A stretch of 64,000 bases of DNA from Klebsiella sp. BIGb0138 (GCF_004342285.1 NZ_SMCV01000018.1:1-64000), one strand, 5' to 3'. Numbered from the stretch's first letter, positions 40,777 to 51,756 are shown. Translations and numbers: made by a program. Notes: a model not told the origin generated them from the sequence alone.

Positions 40777-43332
40777 TTGTACCTCTATATTGAGACACTG
40801 AAACAGAGACTGGATGCCATCAACCAACTGCGCGTCGATCGCGCGCTTGCTGCCATGGGACCCGCTTTCCAGCAGGTTTACAGTCTACTGCCGACATTAC
40901 TACATTATCATCACCCGTTGATGCCGGGTTACCTTGACGGTAACGTTCCCCGTGGCATTTGCCTCTACACGCCTGATGAAACCCAACGCCACTACCTTGA
41001 CGAGTTAGAACTGCACCGGGGCATGCTGGCGCAGGAGCCGCCGAAAGGCGAGCTGCCGATTACCGGCGTCTACTCGATGGGCAGTACCTCCTCCGTCGGT
41101 CAAAGCTGCTCTTCCGACCTCGATATCTGGGTTTGCCACCAGGCATGGCTCGATACCGAAGAGCGTCAGCTGCTGCAGCGTAAATGCAGCCTGCTGGAAA
41201 GCTGGGCCGCCTCGCTGGGCGTTGAAGTCAGCTTCTTCCTGATTGATGAAAACCGCTTCCGCCATAACGAAAGCGGCAGCCTGGGCGGCGAAGACTGCGG
41301 CTCAACGCAGCATATCCTGCTGCTGGATGAGTTCTACCGCACCGCCGTGCGCCTCGCCGGCAAGCGTATTCTGTGGAATATGGTGCCGTGCGAGGAAGAA
41401 GAGCACTACGACGATTACGTCATGAGCCTGTATGCGCAAGGCGTGTTGACGCCGAACGAATGGCTGGATCTTGGCGGCCTGAGCTCGCTGTCGGCGGAAG
41501 AGTACTTCGGCGCCAGCCTGTGGCAGCTCTATAAAAGCATCGATTCGCCATATAAGGCGGTGCTGAAAACGCTGCTGCTGGAGGCTTATTCCTGGGAATA
41601 TCCTAACAACCGCCTGCTGGCGAAAGACATTAAGCAGCGCCTGCATGACGGGGAAATCGTTTCGTTCGGTCTCGATCCCTACTGCATGATGCTTGAGCGC
41701 GTCACCACCTACCTGCAGGCGATTGAAGACGAGACCCGTCTCGATCTGGTCCGCCGCTGTTTCTACCTGAAAGTGTGCGAAAAACTCAGCCGCGAGCGCG
41801 CCTGCGTGGGCTGGCGTCGTGAAGTCGTGAGCCATCTGGTGCAAGGGTGGGGCTGGGATGAAAAGCGTCTGATGATGCTCGACAACCGGGCGAACTGGAA
41901 GATCGACGAAGTGCGCAAAGCGCATAACGAACTGCTTGATGCGATGATGCAGAGCTATCGCAATCTGATCCGCTTCGCGCGTCGCAACAACCTGAGTGTG
42001 TCCGCCAGTCCGCAGGATATTGGCGTGCTGACCCGTAAGCTGTATGCGGCGTTTGAAGCGCTGCCGGGGAAAGTTACCCTGGTGAACCCGCAAATCTCCC
42101 CGGATCTGTCCGAACCGAATCTGACCTTTATCCACGTGCCGCCGGGCCGTGCCAACCGCACCGGCTGGTATGTGTATAACCGCGCGCCGGATATGGAATC
42201 GATCATCAGCCATCAGCCGCTGGAATATAACCGTTATCTTAATAAGCTGGTGGCCTGGGCCTGGTTTAACGGCCTGCTGACGTCACGTACTCGCCTGTTT
42301 ATTAAGGGCAACGGCACTGTCGATCTGGCGAAACTGCAGGAGATGGTGGCGGATGTGTCGCATCACTTCCCATTGCGCCTGCCGTCGCCGACGCCCAAAG
42401 CGCTGTATAGCCCCTGCGAAATCCGCCATCTGGCGATTATCGTCAACCTTGAATACGACCCGACCGCCGCGTTCCGCAACCAGGTGGTGCACTTTGACTT
42501 CCGTAAGCTGGATGTCTTCAGCTTTGGCGAAGAGCAGAAGTGCTTAATCGGCAGCGTCGATCTGCTGTATCGCAACTCGTGGAATGAGGTGCGCACCCTG
42601 CACTTTAACGGCGAGCAGGCGATGATCGAAGCGTTGAAAACCATCCTCGGTAAAATGCATCAGGATGCCGCGCCGCCGGACAGCGTAGAGGTGTTCTGCT
42701 ATAGCCAGCATCTGCGTGGTTTGATCCGTACCCGCGTGCAGCAGATGATTTCCGAGTGCATTGAGCTGCGCCTTTCCAGCACCCGTCAGGATACCGGGCG
42801 CTTTAAAGCGCTGCGCGTTTCCGGCCAGACCTGGGGACTGTTCTTCGAGCGTCTTAACGTGTCGGTACAGAAGCTGGAGAACGCCATTGAATTCTACGGC
42901 GCGATTTCGCATAACAAGCTGCACGGCCTGTCGGTTCAGGTGGAAACCAACCATGTTAAGCTGCCGCCGGTGGTGGATGGCTTCGCCAGCGAAGGGATTA
43001 TTCAGTTCTTCTTTGAAGATGCCGATAACAACGACAGCGGGTTTAACATCTATATCCTGGACGAGAGCAACCGCGCCGAGGTGTATCATCACTGTGAAGG
43101 CAGTAAAGAGGAGCTGGTGCGTGACGTGAGCCGTTTCTACTCGTCATCCCACGATCGCTTCACTTACGGCTCCAGTTTTATCAACTTCAACCTGCCGCAG
43201 TTCTACCAGATCGTCGACGTCGATGGCCGACCTCAGGTTATTCCCTTCCGTAGCCAGGCGATCGGCGCTGCCGCCACGCCGGTGAGCCCGGATGCCGTGG
43301 GGTCACCGGTGCTGCAGCAGCACTATTCCTGA
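40777..43332 (+). CDS. cyaA: Class I adenylate cyclase
   Basis: 851 residues from TTG 40777, against 848 in E. coli. The N-terminal ~540 residues are catalytic and make cAMP from ATP, with [20 protein letters not shown] resembling nucleotidyltransferase GS...DxD sites; the rest is regulatory and responds to phosphorylated EIIA-Glc. The UUG start ([12 protein letters not shown]) is the poor start conserved in E. coli that keeps expression low; the upstream open frame lacks similarity. Variation against E. coli is mainly at the C-terminus. Convergent with cyaY. Confidence 0.96.
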   Translation: MYLYIETLKQRLDAINQLRVDRALAAMGPAFQQVYSLLPTLLHYHHPLMPGYLDGNVPRGICLYTPDETQRHYLDELELHRGMLAQEPPKGELPITGVYSMGSTSSVGQSCSSDLDIWVCHQAWLDTEERQLLQRKCSLLESWAASLGVEVSFFLIDENRFRHNESGSLGGEDCGSTQHILLLDEFYRTAVRLAGKRILWNMVPCEEEEHYDDYVMSLYAQGVLTPNEWLDLGGLSSLSAEEYFGASLWQLYKSIDSPYKAVLKTLLLEAYSWEYPNNRLLAKDIKQRLHDGEIVSFGLDPYCMMLERVTTYLQAIEDETRLDLVRRCFYLKVCEKLSRERACVGWRREVVSHLVQGWGWDEKRLMMLDNRANWKIDEVRKAHNELLDAMMQSYRNLIRFARRNNLSVSASPQDIGVLTRKLYAAFEALPGKVTLVNPQISPDLSEPNLTFIHVPPGRANRTGWYVYNRAPDMESIISHQPLEYNRYLNKLVAWAWFNGLLTSRTRLFIKGNGTVDLAKLQEMVADVSHHFPLRLPSPTPKALYSPCEIRHLAIIVNLEYDPTAAFRNQVVHFDFRKLDVFSFGEEQKCLIGSVDLLYRNSWNEVRTLHFNGEQAMIEALKTILGKMHQDAAPPDSVEVFCYSQHLRGLIRTRVQQMISECIELRLSSTRQDTGRFKALRVSGQTWGLFFERLNVSVQKLENAIEFYGAISHNKLHGLSVQVETNHVKLPPVVDGFASEGIIQFFFEDADNNDSGFNIYILDESNRAEVYHHCEGSKEELVRDVSRFYSSSHDRFTYGSSFINFNLPQFYQIVDVDGRPQVIPFRSQAIGAAATPVSPDAVGSPVLQQHYS

Positions 43333-43368
43333 GCGGAAGCCCGGCGTGCGCTGAGCCGGGCGAGCTGA

Positions 43369-43689
43369 TTAACGGAAACTGACCTCTTCACCGGCCTGAT
43401 GCGTCGCCGCCTGTTCCAGCAGATCCCAGAAGGTTTCACCGCTGCGATCGCAAACCCACTCGTCACCTTTGAGATCGAAATGGTAGCCGCCTTGTTTCGT
43501 CGCCAGCCACACCTGGTGCAGCGGCTCCTGACGATTGATAATGATTTTGCTGCCGTTCTCAAAACTGAGGGTCAGCACGCCGCCGTTGATCTCACAGTCG
43601 ATATCGCTATCGCCGTCCCGGTCGTCCAGACGCTCTTCGATGGTCATCCACAGGCCGTCGGCCAGGCGATGGAATTCACTGTCGTTCAT
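43369..43689 (-). CDS. cyaY: Bacterial frataxin CyaY
   Basis: 106 residues, single frataxin domain. Binds iron and regulates iron-sulfur assembly on IscU/IscS. The acidic first helix ([21 protein letters not shown]) and the signature [20 protein letters not shown] are present. ATG 43689 fits the family; an in-frame start 16 codons upstream is unlikely. Convergent with cyaA, divergent from lptM. Confidence 0.96.
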   Translation of the reverse strand: MNDSEFHRLADGLWMTIEERLDDRDGDSDIDCEINGGVLTLSFENGSKIIINRQEPLHQVWLATKQGGYHFDLKGDEWVCDRSGETFWDLLEQAATHQAGEEVSFR

Positions 43690-43827
43690 GGTTCTACCCT
43701 GCTTTTTTGAAGATGGCGGCAGTATAGCGCGAAACAAAAGCGCGTGCAGTCGGATGCTAAACGCTTGCTTTTACGTCTTCTCCTGCGATGATAGAAAGCA
43801 GAAAGAGTGAATCACGGGCAACTATCA

Positions 43828-44031
43828 ATGAAAAACGTTTTTCCAACGCTTGCCGTTTTATTGGCGATCTTCAGCCTGACCGGCTGTGGTCTGAAGGGAC
43901 CGCTTTACTTCCCTCCGGCAGAAAAGACGGCGGCTCCGCCGACCAAACCGGTCGATAGCGGTATCCAGAGCTCGACGCCAGATCGTAACGATCGCGGTGA
44001 TAGCGGTGGCCCGACCCAGGTAGACTATTGA
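43828..44031 (+). CDS. lptM: Lipoprotein LptM (YifL)
   Basis: 67 residues. Signal peptide with lipobox LTGC (cleavage before Cys20) followed by GLKGPLYFPP, the conserved LptM motif, and a disordered Pro/Asp-rich tail. LptM assists oxidative maturation of the LPS translocon LptDE at the outer membrane. The residue after Cys is Gly, compatible with outer-membrane sorting by Lol. Lies upstream of dapF and probably starts the dapF-yigA-xerC-yigB transcript. Confidence 0.93.
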   Translation: MKNVFPTLAVLLAIFSLTGCGLKGPLYFPPAEKTAAPPTKPVDSGIQSSTPDRNDRGDSGGPTQVDY

Positions 44032-44066
44032 CGATAACTTTCTGTTCCGCGCAACTGGAGTAGATA

Positions 44067-44891
44067 ATGCAGTTCTCTAAAATGCATGGCCTTGGCAACG
44101 ACTTTATGGTCGTTGACGCGGTAACGCAGAATGTTTTTTTCTCACCGGAGCTGATTCGCCGCCTGGCGGATCGGCATCTTGGCGTAGGCTTCGATCAGCT
44201 GCTGATTGTGGAGCCGCCGTACGATCCGGACCTGGACTTCCATTATCGCATCTTCAACGCCGACGGCAGCGAAGTCTCGCAGTGCGGTAACGGCGCACGC
44301 TGCTTCGCCCGTTTTGTCCGTTTGAAAGGCCTGACCAATAAACGTGATATCCGTGTGAGCACGGCGAACGGTCGTATGGTATTAAGCGTAACGGAAGACG
44401 ATCTGGTGCGCGTCAATATGGGCGAGCCGAACTTCGAGCCGTCGCAGGTGCCTTTCCGCGCCAACAAAGCGGAAAAGACCTATATTATGCGCGCCGCTGA
44501 ACAGACAGTATTGTGCGGTGTGGTGTCGATGGGGAACCCACACTGCGTCATTCAGGTCGAGGATGTGGAAACCGCGGCGGTGGAAACGCTTGGCCCGGTG
44601 ATGGAAAGCCACGAACGCTTCCCGGAACGCGCCAACATCGGCTTTATGCAGGTGGTCGAGCGTCATCACATTCGCCTCCGCGTTTATGAACGCGGCGCGG
44701 GCGAAACGCAGGCCTGCGGCAGCGGGGCCTGTGCGGCGGTTGCGGTGGGGATCCAACAGGGGTTGCTGGCCGAAGAAGTACGCGTGGAATTACCAGGCGG
44801 GCGTCTTGATATCGCCTGGAAAGGACCGGGCCAACCGTTGTTTATGACTGGCCCGGCGGCACATGTCTACGACGGATTTATTCACTTATGA
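44067..44891 (+). CDS. dapF: Diaminopimelate epimerase
   Basis: 274 residues. Interconverts LL- and meso-diaminopimelate for lysine and peptidoglycan, cofactor-free, using two cysteines: Cys73 in [10 protein letters not shown] and Cys217 in [11 protein letters not shown]. Both halves of the pseudo-symmetric fold are complete. Overlaps yigA by four bases (ATGA). Confidence 0.97.
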   Translation: MQFSKMHGLGNDFMVVDAVTQNVFFSPELIRRLADRHLGVGFDQLLIVEPPYDPDLDFHYRIFNADGSEVSQCGNGARCFARFVRLKGLTNKRDIRVSTANGRMVLSVTEDDLVRVNMGEPNFEPSQVPFRANKAEKTYIMRAAEQTVLCGVVSMGNPHCVIQVEDVETAAVETLGPVMESHERFPERANIGFMQVVERHHIRLRVYERGAGETQACGSGACAAVAVGIQQGLLAEEVRVELPGGRLDIAWKGPGQPLFMTGPAAHVYDGFIHL

Positions 44892-45595
44892 AACAAGTCG
44901 GGGAAGAACAGCAGGAAATCACCGGCGCGCTGAACGACCGCGCGGTGGTGGACTATCTGTTGCAACATCCTGAATTCTTTATTCGTAATGCGGCATTAGT
45001 GGAGCACATGCGGGTTCCGCATCCGGTGCGCGGCTCTATTTCGCTGGTGGAATGGCACATGGTGCGGGCGCGTAACCATATCAACGTGCTGGAAGAGAAC
45101 ATGATGCTGTTGATGGAACAGGCGACCGCCAATGAAAGCCTGTTCCAGCGCCTGCTTCATCTGCAGACGCGGCTGGCGGCGGCGGAAAGCCTCGATGAGA
45201 TGCTCAATCGCTTTCACCGCTGGGCGCGTGAGATCGGCCTGGCGGGGGCGACGGTGCGTCTGTTCCCTGACAGCTGGCGGCTCGGCGCGCCATCAAAGTT
45301 CACCCACCTGGCGCTGACCCGGCAGGCGTTTGAACCTATCCGCATTCAACGCCTTGGCCAGGAGCGCCACTATCTCGGGCCGCTAAACGGGCCTGAACTG
45401 CTGGTGATGCTGCCGGAAGCGAAAGCCATCGGCTCGGTGGCGATGTCGCTGCTGGGCGGCGATGACGCCCCTGGCGTGATGCTCTTCACCAGCCGCGATG
45501 CTCAGCATTACCAGCCAGGGCAGGGAACGCAGCTGCTCCAGGAGATTGCGTTAATGCTGCCTGGTCTGTTGGAGCGCTGGGTTGAACGCGCATGA
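44888..45595 (+). CDS. yigA: DUF484 family protein YigA
   Basis: 235 residues, GAF-like DUF484 protein. N-terminal [38 protein letters not shown]-type stretch followed by a coiled segment and a C-terminal GAF-like domain. Function unknown; its constant position between dapF and xerC with overlaps on both sides suggests a link to cell wall or chromosome resolution. Confidence 0.92.
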   Translation: MKQVGEEQQEITGALNDRAVVDYLLQHPEFFIRNAALVEHMRVPHPVRGSISLVEWHMVRARNHINVLEENMMLLMEQATANESLFQRLLHLQTRLAAAESLDEMLNRFHRWAREIGLAGATVRLFPDSWRLGAPSKFTHLALTRQAFEPIRIQRLGQERHYLGPLNGPELLVMLPEAKAIGSVAMSLLGGDDAPGVMLFTSRDAQHYQPGQGTQLLQEIALMLPGLLERWVERA

Positions 45596-46494
45596 CCGAC
45601 TCTCCCTTATTCACCGCCGTCGCCCGTTTCCTGCGCTATCTGGGCGTGGAGCGTCAGCTGAGCCCGATTACGCTGCTGAACTACCGCCGTCAGCTGGATG
45701 CGCTCATTGCGCTTGCTGAGCTGGCCGGGCTTAAAAACTGGCAGCAGTGCGATGCCGCTCAGGTCCGTGGCCTGGCGGTGCGTAGCCGGAAGCAGGGGCT
45801 GGGGCCGGCAAGTCTGGCACTGCGCCTTTCCGCACTCCGCAGCTTCTTTGACTGGCTGGTGGCGCAGGGCGAGCTGACGGCCAACCCGGCAAAAGGTATC
45901 TCCGCGCCTAAAATCCCCCGTCACTTACCGAAAAATATCGACGTCGATGACGTGAACCGGCTATTGGATATCGATCTTAACGATCCGCTGGCGGTGCGCG
46001 ATCGCGCGATGCTGGAAGTGATGTACGGCGCGGGTTTGCGTCTCTCTGAGCTGGTCAACCTCGATATTAAACACCTTGATAGGGAGTCGGGCGAGGTGTG
46101 GGTGATGGGGAAAGGGAGTAAAGAGCGTCGTCTGCCGATAGGGCGCAGCGCGGTGGCGTGGATTGAACACTGGTTGGATCTCCGTGGGCTGTTCGCGGCC
46201 GATGACGACGCGCTGTTCTTATCAAAACTGGGTAAACGTATTTCTGCGCGTAACGTGCAAAAACGTTTTGCCGAATGGGGTATTAAGCAGGGGCTGAACA
46301 GCCACGTGCATCCGCATAAGCTGCGCCACTCCTTTGCCACCCATATGCTGGAGTCGAGCGGCGATCTGCGCGGCGTGCAGGAACTGCTGGGTCATGCCAA
46401 CCTCTCGACCACCCAAATCTATACCCATCTTGATTTTCAACACCTTGCCTCGGTGTATGATGCGGCGCATCCGCGCGCCAAACGGGGGAAATAA
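45592..46494 (+). CDS. xerC: Tyrosine recombinase XerC
   Basis: 300 residues. With XerD resolves chromosome dimers at dif under FtsK control. The N-terminal SAM-like core-binding domain covers about 1-95. Catalytic residues are in [13 protein letters not shown] (Arg), [11 protein letters not shown] (Lys), [12 protein letters not shown] (His, Arg), [15 protein letters not shown] (His and nucleophile Tyr). Overlaps yigA and shares a base with yigB (TAATG). Confidence 0.96.
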   Translation: MTDSPLFTAVARFLRYLGVERQLSPITLLNYRRQLDALIALAELAGLKNWQQCDAAQVRGLAVRSRKQGLGPASLALRLSALRSFFDWLVAQGELTANPAKGISAPKIPRHLPKNIDVDDVNRLLDIDLNDPLAVRDRAMLEVMYGAGLRLSELVNLDIKHLDRESGEVWVMGKGSKERRLPIGRSAVAWIEHWLDLRGLFAADDDALFLSKLGKRISARNVQKRFAEWGIKQGLNSHVHPHKLRHSFATHMLESSGDLRGVQELLGHANLSTTQIYTHLDFQHLASVYDAAHPRAKRGK

Positions 46495-47210
46495 TGCGTT
46501 TTTACCGACCTCTGGGCCAGATTTCAGCACTGACGTTTGACCTGGACGATACCCTTTATGACAACCGCCCGGTGATCGACCGGACGCTGCATGAGTCGCT
46601 GACCTTCGTGCGTCGCTACCACCCGTCACTGAGTCAATTTGATGCGAACGAGCTGCAGCGGCTGCGTCAGACGCTGCTCGAGACAGAACCGGAGATTTAC
46701 CACGACGTCACCGAGTGGCGCCGCCGCGCGCTGGTGCTGGGGATGACGAACGCCGGGCTATCCAGCGAGCAGGCCGCTGCCGGCGCGGATGCGGCGATGG
46801 AGAACTTTGCCCACTGGCGCAGTTTGATCGATGTGCCGCAGGAAACCCACGATACGCTGGCGGCGCTGGCGGAAAAATGGCCGCTGGTGGCGGTGACCAA
46901 CGGCAACGCTCAGCCGGAGCTGTTTGGTCTGAGCGACTATTTCCGTTTTGTCCTGCGCGCCGGTCCGGACGGGCGGGCTAAACCTTTTGCCGATATGTAT
47001 CATCTGGCGGCGGAGCGCCTCGAGCTGCCGCTGGGCCAGATCCTTCACGTGGGGGATGACCTGACCACCGACGTGGCGGGCGCTATCCGCTGCGGTATGC
47101 AGGCCTGCTGGATCAAGCCGCAGGGCGCCGATCTGATGCGCGCCGCCGACAGCCGCCTGCTGCCGCACATTGAAATTTCACGGTTGGCATCTCTGACCTC
47201 GCTGATATAA
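46494..47210 (+). CDS. yigB: HAD-family FMN phosphatase YigB
   Basis: 238 residues. HAD motif [11 protein letters not shown] near residue 15, motif II VAVTNGN, motif III with K in [10 protein letters not shown], motif [12 protein letters not shown]. In E. coli YigB dephosphorylates 5-amino-6-ribitylamino-uracil phosphate and FMN in the riboflavin pathway. Its 3' end contains the uvrD -35 and -10 elements. Confidence 0.93.
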   Translation: MRFYRPLGQISALTFDLDDTLYDNRPVIDRTLHESLTFVRRYHPSLSQFDANELQRLRQTLLETEPEIYHDVTEWRRRALVLGMTNAGLSSEQAAAGADAAMENFAHWRSLIDVPQETHDTLAALAEKWPLVAVTNGNAQPELFGLSDYFRFVLRAGPDGRAKPFADMYHLAAERLELPLGQILHVGDDLTTDVAGAIRCGMQACWIKPQGADLMRAADSRLLPHIEISRLASLTSLI

Positions 47211-47211
47211 T
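47184..47211 (+). promoter_or_regulatory. uvrD promoter (within the end of yigB)
   Basis: TTGGCA (47184-47189), 16-base spacer, TATAAT (47206-47211), a near-consensus sigma70 promoter, as in E. coli uvrD. The LexA box begins 12 bases downstream of the -10. Confidence 0.85.
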
Positions 47212-47222
47212 CACCACTAGTT

Positions 47223-47238
47223 CTGTATATATTAACAG
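47223..47238 (+). promoter_or_regulatory. LexA (SOS) box of uvrD
   Basis: CTGTATATATTAACAG fits the consensus CTGT-N8-ACAG perfectly and overlaps the expected transcript start of uvrD, so uvrD should be induced by DNA damage. Confidence 0.93.
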
Positions 47239-47240
47239 TA

Positions 47241-47268
47241 TGCCCGGTAGACGCAGCGTTGCCGGGCA
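47241..47268. repeat. REP-like palindrome in uvrD leader
   Basis: TGCCCGG and CCGGGCA flank TAGACGCAGCGTTG, a small GC-rich repeat of REP type between the LexA box and the uvrD ribosome site. Confidence 0.6.
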
Positions 47269-47288
47269 GCTCATTTCCGGCGGTGCCA

Positions 47289-49451
47289 ATGGACGTTTCT
47301 TACCTGCTCGACAGCCTCAATGACAAACAGCGCGAAGCCGTAGCCGCCTCGCGTACCAATATGCTGGTTCTGGCTGGTGCGGGCAGCGGTAAGACACGCG
47401 TGCTGGTGCATCGTATCGCGTGGCTGCTGAGCGTGGAAAACTGCTCGCCGTATTCCATCATGGCGGTGACTTTTACCAACAAAGCGGCGGCGGAGATGCG
47501 CCATCGTATCGGCCAACTGATGGGGACGACCCAGGGCGGCATGTGGGTCGGCACCTTCCACGGTCTGGCCCACCGCCTGCTGCGGGCTCACCATCTGGAT
47601 GCCAACCTGCCGCAGGATTTTCAGATCCTCGATAGTGAAGACCAGCTGCGTCTGCTGAAGCGCCTGATTAAAGCAATGAATCTCGACGAGAAGCAGTGGC
47701 CGCCGCGTCAGGCGATGTGGTACATCAACAGCCAGAAAGACGAAGGGCTGCGTCCGCATCATATTCAGAGCTACGGCAACCCGGTGGAACAAACCTGGCA
47801 GAAGGTCTATCAGGCCTATCAGGAAGCCTGCGATCGCGCAGGGCTGGTAGACTTTGCCGAGCTGCTGCTGCGGGCGCACGAGCTGTGGCTCAACAAACCG
47901 CATATTCTTCAGCACTATCGTGAACGCTTCACCAATATCCTGGTGGACGAGTTCCAGGATACCAACAACATTCAGTACGCGTGGATCCGCCTGCTGGCGG
48001 GCGATAGCGGCAAAGTGATGATCGTGGGGGATGATGACCAGTCGATCTACGGCTGGCGCGGCGCCCAGGTCGAAAACATCCAGCGTTTTCTCACCGATTT
48101 TCCCGGCGCGCAGACCATCCGTCTGGAACAGAACTACCGTTCGACCAGCAATATCCTGAGCGCCGCCAACGCCCTGATTGAAAACAACAGCGGGCGTCTG
48201 GGTAAGAAACTGTGGACTGACGGCGCCGACGGCGAGCCGATCTCCCTCTACTGCGCCTTCAACGATCTGGATGAAGCGCGTTTTGTCGTCAACCGGATTA
48301 AAACCTGGCAGGAGAACGGTGGCGCGCTGGAGCAGTGCGCCATTCTCTATCGCAGCAACGCCCAGTCGCGCGTGCTGGAAGAGGCGCTGCTGCAGGCCAG
48401 CATGCCGTACCGTATTTACGGCGGGATGCGCTTCTTTGAACGTCAGGAAATCAAAGATGCGCTTTCGTATCTGCGTCTGATTGCCAACCGTAACGATGAT
48501 GCCGCCTTTGAGCGGGTGGTGAATACCCCGACCCGCGGCATTGGCGACCGTACCCTTGACGTGGTGCGGCAAACCTCGCGCGATCGCCAGCTGACCCTCT
48601 GGCAGGCGTGCCGCGAGCTGCTGAAGGATAAAGTCCTGGCCGGCCGCGCCGCCAGCGCCCTGCAGCGCTTTATGGAGCTGATTGACGCCCTGGCGCAGGA
48701 GACGGCGGATATGCCGCTGCATGTCCAGACCGACCGGGTGATTAAAGATTCCGGCCTGCGCATGATGTACGAGCAGGAAAAGGGCGAAAAAGGCCAGACG
48801 CGAATCGAAAACTTAGAGGAACTGGTCACCGCTACGCGCCAGTTCAGCTACAACGATGAAGATGAAGATTTAATGCCGCTGCAGGCCTTCCTTTCTCATG
48901 CCGCGCTGGAAGCGGGGGAAGGGCAGGCGGATACCTGGCAGGATGCGGTGCAGCTGATGACCCTGCACTCGGCGAAAGGCCTTGAGTTCCCGCAGGTGTT
49001 TATCGTCGGCGTGGAAGAGGGGATGTTCCCGAGCCAGATGGCGCTGGATGAAGGCGGCCGTCTGGAAGAGGAGCGTCGTCTGGCTTACGTTGGCGTGACG
49101 CGGGCGATGCAGAAGTTGACCCTGACCTATGCGGAAACCCGCCGCCTGTATGGCAAAGAGGTTTACCATCGCCCGTCGCGCTTTATCGGCGAGCTGCCGG
49201 AAGCCTGCGTGGAAGAGGTGCGCCTGCGCGCGACGGTGAGCCGTCCGGTCAGCCATCAGCGGATGGGCGCGCCGATGGCGGAGAACGACACCGGCTACAA
49301 GCTGGGTCAGCGCGTGCGCCATCCTAAATTCGGCGAAGGCACCATCGTGAATCTGGAAGGTAGCGGCGAGCACAGCCGTTTGCAGGTCGCCTTCCAGGGG
49401 CAGGGCATCAAATGGCTGGTGGCGGCCTATGCGCGGCTGGAAACAGTGTAA
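47289..49451 (+). CDS. uvrD: DNA helicase II (UvrD)
   Basis: 720 residues, SF1A 3'-5' helicase for nucleotide-excision and mismatch repair. Motifs: [10 protein letters not shown] (Walker A), [60 protein letters not shown]. The C-terminal Tudor-like domain that binds RNA polymerase is visible as GYKLGQRVRHPKFGEGTIVNLEG. The start is ATG 47289 (MDVSYLLDSLNDKQREAV); the upstream ATG lies in the REP region. SOS-controlled. Confidence 0.97.
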   Translation: MDVSYLLDSLNDKQREAVAASRTNMLVLAGAGSGKTRVLVHRIAWLLSVENCSPYSIMAVTFTNKAAAEMRHRIGQLMGTTQGGMWVGTFHGLAHRLLRAHHLDANLPQDFQILDSEDQLRLLKRLIKAMNLDEKQWPPRQAMWYINSQKDEGLRPHHIQSYGNPVEQTWQKVYQAYQEACDRAGLVDFAELLLRAHELWLNKPHILQHYRERFTNILVDEFQDTNNIQYAWIRLLAGDSGKVMIVGDDDQSIYGWRGAQVENIQRFLTDFPGAQTIRLEQNYRSTSNILSAANALIENNSGRLGKKLWTDGADGEPISLYCAFNDLDEARFVVNRIKTWQENGGALEQCAILYRSNAQSRVLEEALLQASMPYRIYGGMRFFERQEIKDALSYLRLIANRNDDAAFERVVNTPTRGIGDRTLDVVRQTSRDRQLTLWQACRELLKDKVLAGRAASALQRFMELIDALAQETADMPLHVQTDRVIKDSGLRMMYEQEKGEKGQTRIENLEELVTATRQFSYNDEDEDLMPLQAFLSHAALEAGEGQADTWQDAVQLMTLHSAKGLEFPQVFIVGVEEGMFPSQMALDEGGRLEEERRLAYVGVTRAMQKLTLTYAETRRLYGKEVYHRPSRFIGELPEACVEEVRLRATVSRPVSHQRMGAPMAENDTGYKLGQRVRHPKFGEGTIVNLEGSGEHSRLQVAFQGQGIKWLVAAYARLETV

Positions 49452-49804
49452 CAGTAAGAAAAGTATCGTTTTTTTGTAATAATCTGCTAGCCTTATATGC
49501 TAAAGGGCAGGATTTGCTCTTTAGCGTTCTGTTGCGTGTTGACGCCGTTTTTGCGCTGGCGTAACATGCGCGCACGATTACGCTAAGAGGACATTCGCCT
49601 TGGACACACCCAGTAGATGCTGGCTCAACTTCCTGTCCGTCAGGAACAACTCCTAAGGCTATCCTCTTATGCTGATAGCCTTAGCGGTTGTCAGCGACCC
49701 TTCATACCCGTCGCTCTGAGTCAGGCTTAATGGTCTGAAACCCAAGTTGTTTCTGTGTGCCCTCCGAACTGTCCGATAATTTTTTTGCATTGGGAGTCCC
49801 GGTC
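49452..49804 (+). promoter_or_regulatory. uvrD-corA region, corA leader
   Basis: A 353-bp gap containing the corA promoter and a long leader mRNA. The leader encodes CorL (49600-49656) and folds hairpins: CTAAGGCTATC with GATAGCCTTAG (49653-49684, perfect 11 bp, starting at the corL stop) and CCTG with CAGG inside corL. In Salmonella translation of corL controls Rho access to this leader. Confidence 0.7.
49600..49656 (+). CDS. corL: corA leader peptide CorL
   Basis: 18 codons from TTG, reading MDTPSRCWLNFLSVRNNS, with AAGAGG nine bases upstream. Its place in the corA leader, before a hairpin that begins at its stop codon, matches the Salmonella corL ORF whose translation opens or hides a Rho-loading site and so ties corA expression to translation and Mg2+. 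Confidence 0.7.
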   Translation: MDTPSRCWLNFLSVRNNS

Positions 49805-50755
49805 ATGCTGAGCGCATTTCAACTGGAAAATAATCGTTTAACACGCCTGGAAGCTGATGAGATCAAACATCTCGCCAGTTCGGTGTGGGTCGATCTGGTC
49901 GAGCCCGACGACGAAGAACGAAGCCGCGTGCAGACGGAATTGGGTCAGAACCTGGCAACGCGCCCGGAACTGGAAGATATCGAAGCATCGGCGCGTTTCT
50001 TCGAAGATGAAGACGGTTTACACATCCACTCTTTTTTCTTTTTTGAAGACGCAGAGGATCACGCCGGTAACTCCACCGTGGCGTTCACCATTCGCGAAGG
50101 GCGTCTGTTTACCCTGCGCGAGCGCGAATTACCCGCTTTCCGCCTGTACCGCATGCGCGTGCGCAACCAGCTGATGGTGGATGGCAACGCCTATGAGCTG
50201 CTGCTCGATCTGTTCGAAACCAAAATCGAACAGCTGGCGGATGAAATTGAAAATATCTATAGCGACCTCGAGAAACTCAGCCGCGTCATTATGGAAGGCC
50301 GCCAGGGCGACGAGTACGATGACGCCCTCTCGACGCTTGCCGAACAGGAAGATATCGGCTGGAAGGTCCGTCTGTGTCTGATGGATACCCAGCGCGCCCT
50401 GAACTTCCTGGTGCGAAAGGCGCGTTTGCCCGCGGGCCAGCTGGAGCAGGCGCGTGAGATCCTGCGGGATATCGAATCCCTGCTGCCGCACAACGAATCG
50501 CTGTTCCAGAAGGTAAACTTCCTGATGCAGGCGGCGATGGGTTTTATCAATATCGAGCAGAACCGCATCATCAAGATCTTCTCGGTGGTCTCCGTGGTCT
50601 TCCTGCCGCCCACCCTGGTGGCCTCCAGCTACGGGATGAACTTCGAGTTTATGCCTGAGCTGCACTGGAGCTTTGGCTATCCGGGCGCCATCGTCTTTAT
50701 GATGCTCGCCGGCCTGGCGCCGTATCTCTACTTTAAGCGTAAAAACTGGCTGTAG
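49805..50755 (+). CDS. corA: Magnesium/cobalt/nickel transporter CorA
   Basis: 316 residues, E. coli length. Homopentameric channel: large N-terminal cytoplasmic funnel, long pore helix (TM1, about 255-278), signature YGMNF, then TM2 (about 290-312) and basic tail KRKNWL. Main constitutive Mg2+ influx system. The start ATG 49805 gives [16 protein letters not shown]; upstream in-frame start is not conserved. Confidence 0.96.
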   Translation: MLSAFQLENNRLTRLEADEIKHLASSVWVDLVEPDDEERSRVQTELGQNLATRPELEDIEASARFFEDEDGLHIHSFFFFEDAEDHAGNSTVAFTIREGRLFTLRERELPAFRLYRMRVRNQLMVDGNAYELLLDLFETKIEQLADEIENIYSDLEKLSRVIMEGRQGDEYDDALSTLAEQEDIGWKVRLCLMDTQRALNFLVRKARLPAGQLEQAREILRDIESLLPHNESLFQKVNFLMQAAMGFINIEQNRIIKIFSVVSVVFLPPTLVASSYGMNFEFMPELHWSFGYPGAIVFMMLAGLAPYLYFKRKNWL

Positions 50756-50762
50756 GGGATAG

Positions 50763-50797
50763 GCACCCGGATCGCGGCGCTGCCGTCTTATCCGGGT
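50763..50797. repeat. REP-like palindrome between corA and rarD
   Basis: CACCCGGATCGCGGCGCTGC followed by CGTCTTATCCGGGT, an imperfect GC-rich inverted repeat of REP type, between convergent corA and rarD. Confidence 0.65.
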
Positions 50798-50813
50798 ATG
50801 ACATCCGCGTCGG

Positions 50814-51707
50814 CTATTCTCTGCGTAGCCGGCGCTGGGTATACAGCGCATCGACGATAAAGACCGCCAGCGCGACCCAGATAAAGCCAAAGGTCACCAT
50901 CTTATCTGCCCCCGGAACTTCGCCGTAAAAGATCACCGCCAGCAGGAACATCAGCGTCGGGCCGATATACTGGAAGAATCCCAGGGTGGAGAGCCGCAGG
51001 CGGGTCGCCGCGCCGGTAAAGCACAGCAGCGGAATGGTGGTGACGACACCTGCCGCCATCAGCAGCAGATTCAACGACCACGGGTTCTGTCCCATCTGGC
51101 TGGTTGGGCTATCGGCGATAGCAAACAGGTAAATGGCGGCGACCGGCAACAGCCACAGAGTCTCAACCAGCATCCCGGTTTGTGCGTCGACGGCGATCTT
51201 TTTACGCAACAGCCCGTAAAAGGCAAAGCTAAAGGCCAGCCCGAGGCCGATAATTGGTAGCGAACCAAAGGTCCACAGCTGTACCAGCACGCCGCACGCG
51301 GCCAGCAGTACCGCCAGCCACTGCATCCGGCGAAAACGCTCGCCGAGAAAAATCATCCCCAGCACGATGTTCACCAGCGGGTTAATAAAGTAGCCCAGGC
51401 TGGCCTCCAGCATATGGTGGTTATTCACCGCCCAGATGAACAGCAGCCAGTTGCCGCCAATCAGCACCGCCGACAGCGCCAGCAGGAGAATCTTGCGCGG
51501 CATATGCAGCAGTTTTTTTACCTGCGGCCACTGGTGGCTGAGGCTGATTAACGCCAGCATAAAAAAGAAAGACCAGATCACGCGATGGGTGAGGATTTCA
51601 TCGGCGGGAACATAGTAGATCAGCTTGAAGTAGGCGGGGGCGATGCCCCAGATAAAATAGGCGGCAAGAGCCAGAATAACCCCCAGCCGCGTTTGTTTTG
51701 CATCCAT
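50814..51707 (-). CDS. rarD: EamA-family permease RarD
   Basis: 297 residues with ten predicted transmembrane helices in two EamA repeats. RarD has been linked to chloramphenicol sensitivity, but its substrate is unknown. N-terminal MDAKQTRLGVILALAAYFIWGIAPAYFKL is typical for the family. Convergent with corA, 49 bases downstream of yigI on the same strand. Confidence 0.93.
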   Translation of the reverse strand: MDAKQTRLGVILALAAYFIWGIAPAYFKLIYYVPADEILTHRVIWSFFFMLALISLSHQWPQVKKLLHMPRKILLLALSAVLIGGNWLLFIWAVNNHHMLEASLGYFINPLVNIVLGMIFLGERFRRMQWLAVLLAACGVLVQLWTFGSLPIIGLGLAFSFAFYGLLRKKIAVDAQTGMLVETLWLLPVAAIYLFAIADSPTSQMGQNPWSLNLLLMAAGVVTTIPLLCFTGAATRLRLSTLGFFQYIGPTLMFLLAVIFYGEVPGADKMVTFGFIWVALAVFIVDALYTQRRLRRE

Positions 51708-51756
51708 CGGTAAAATCCGTTACGCCAAAATAGCGATGTTACTTGATTTGCGGGGT

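Noticed and set aside
47271-48722. A 483-codon minus-strand frame opposite uvrD
   Set aside because: Mirror frame of uvrD; no ribosome site or known domain.
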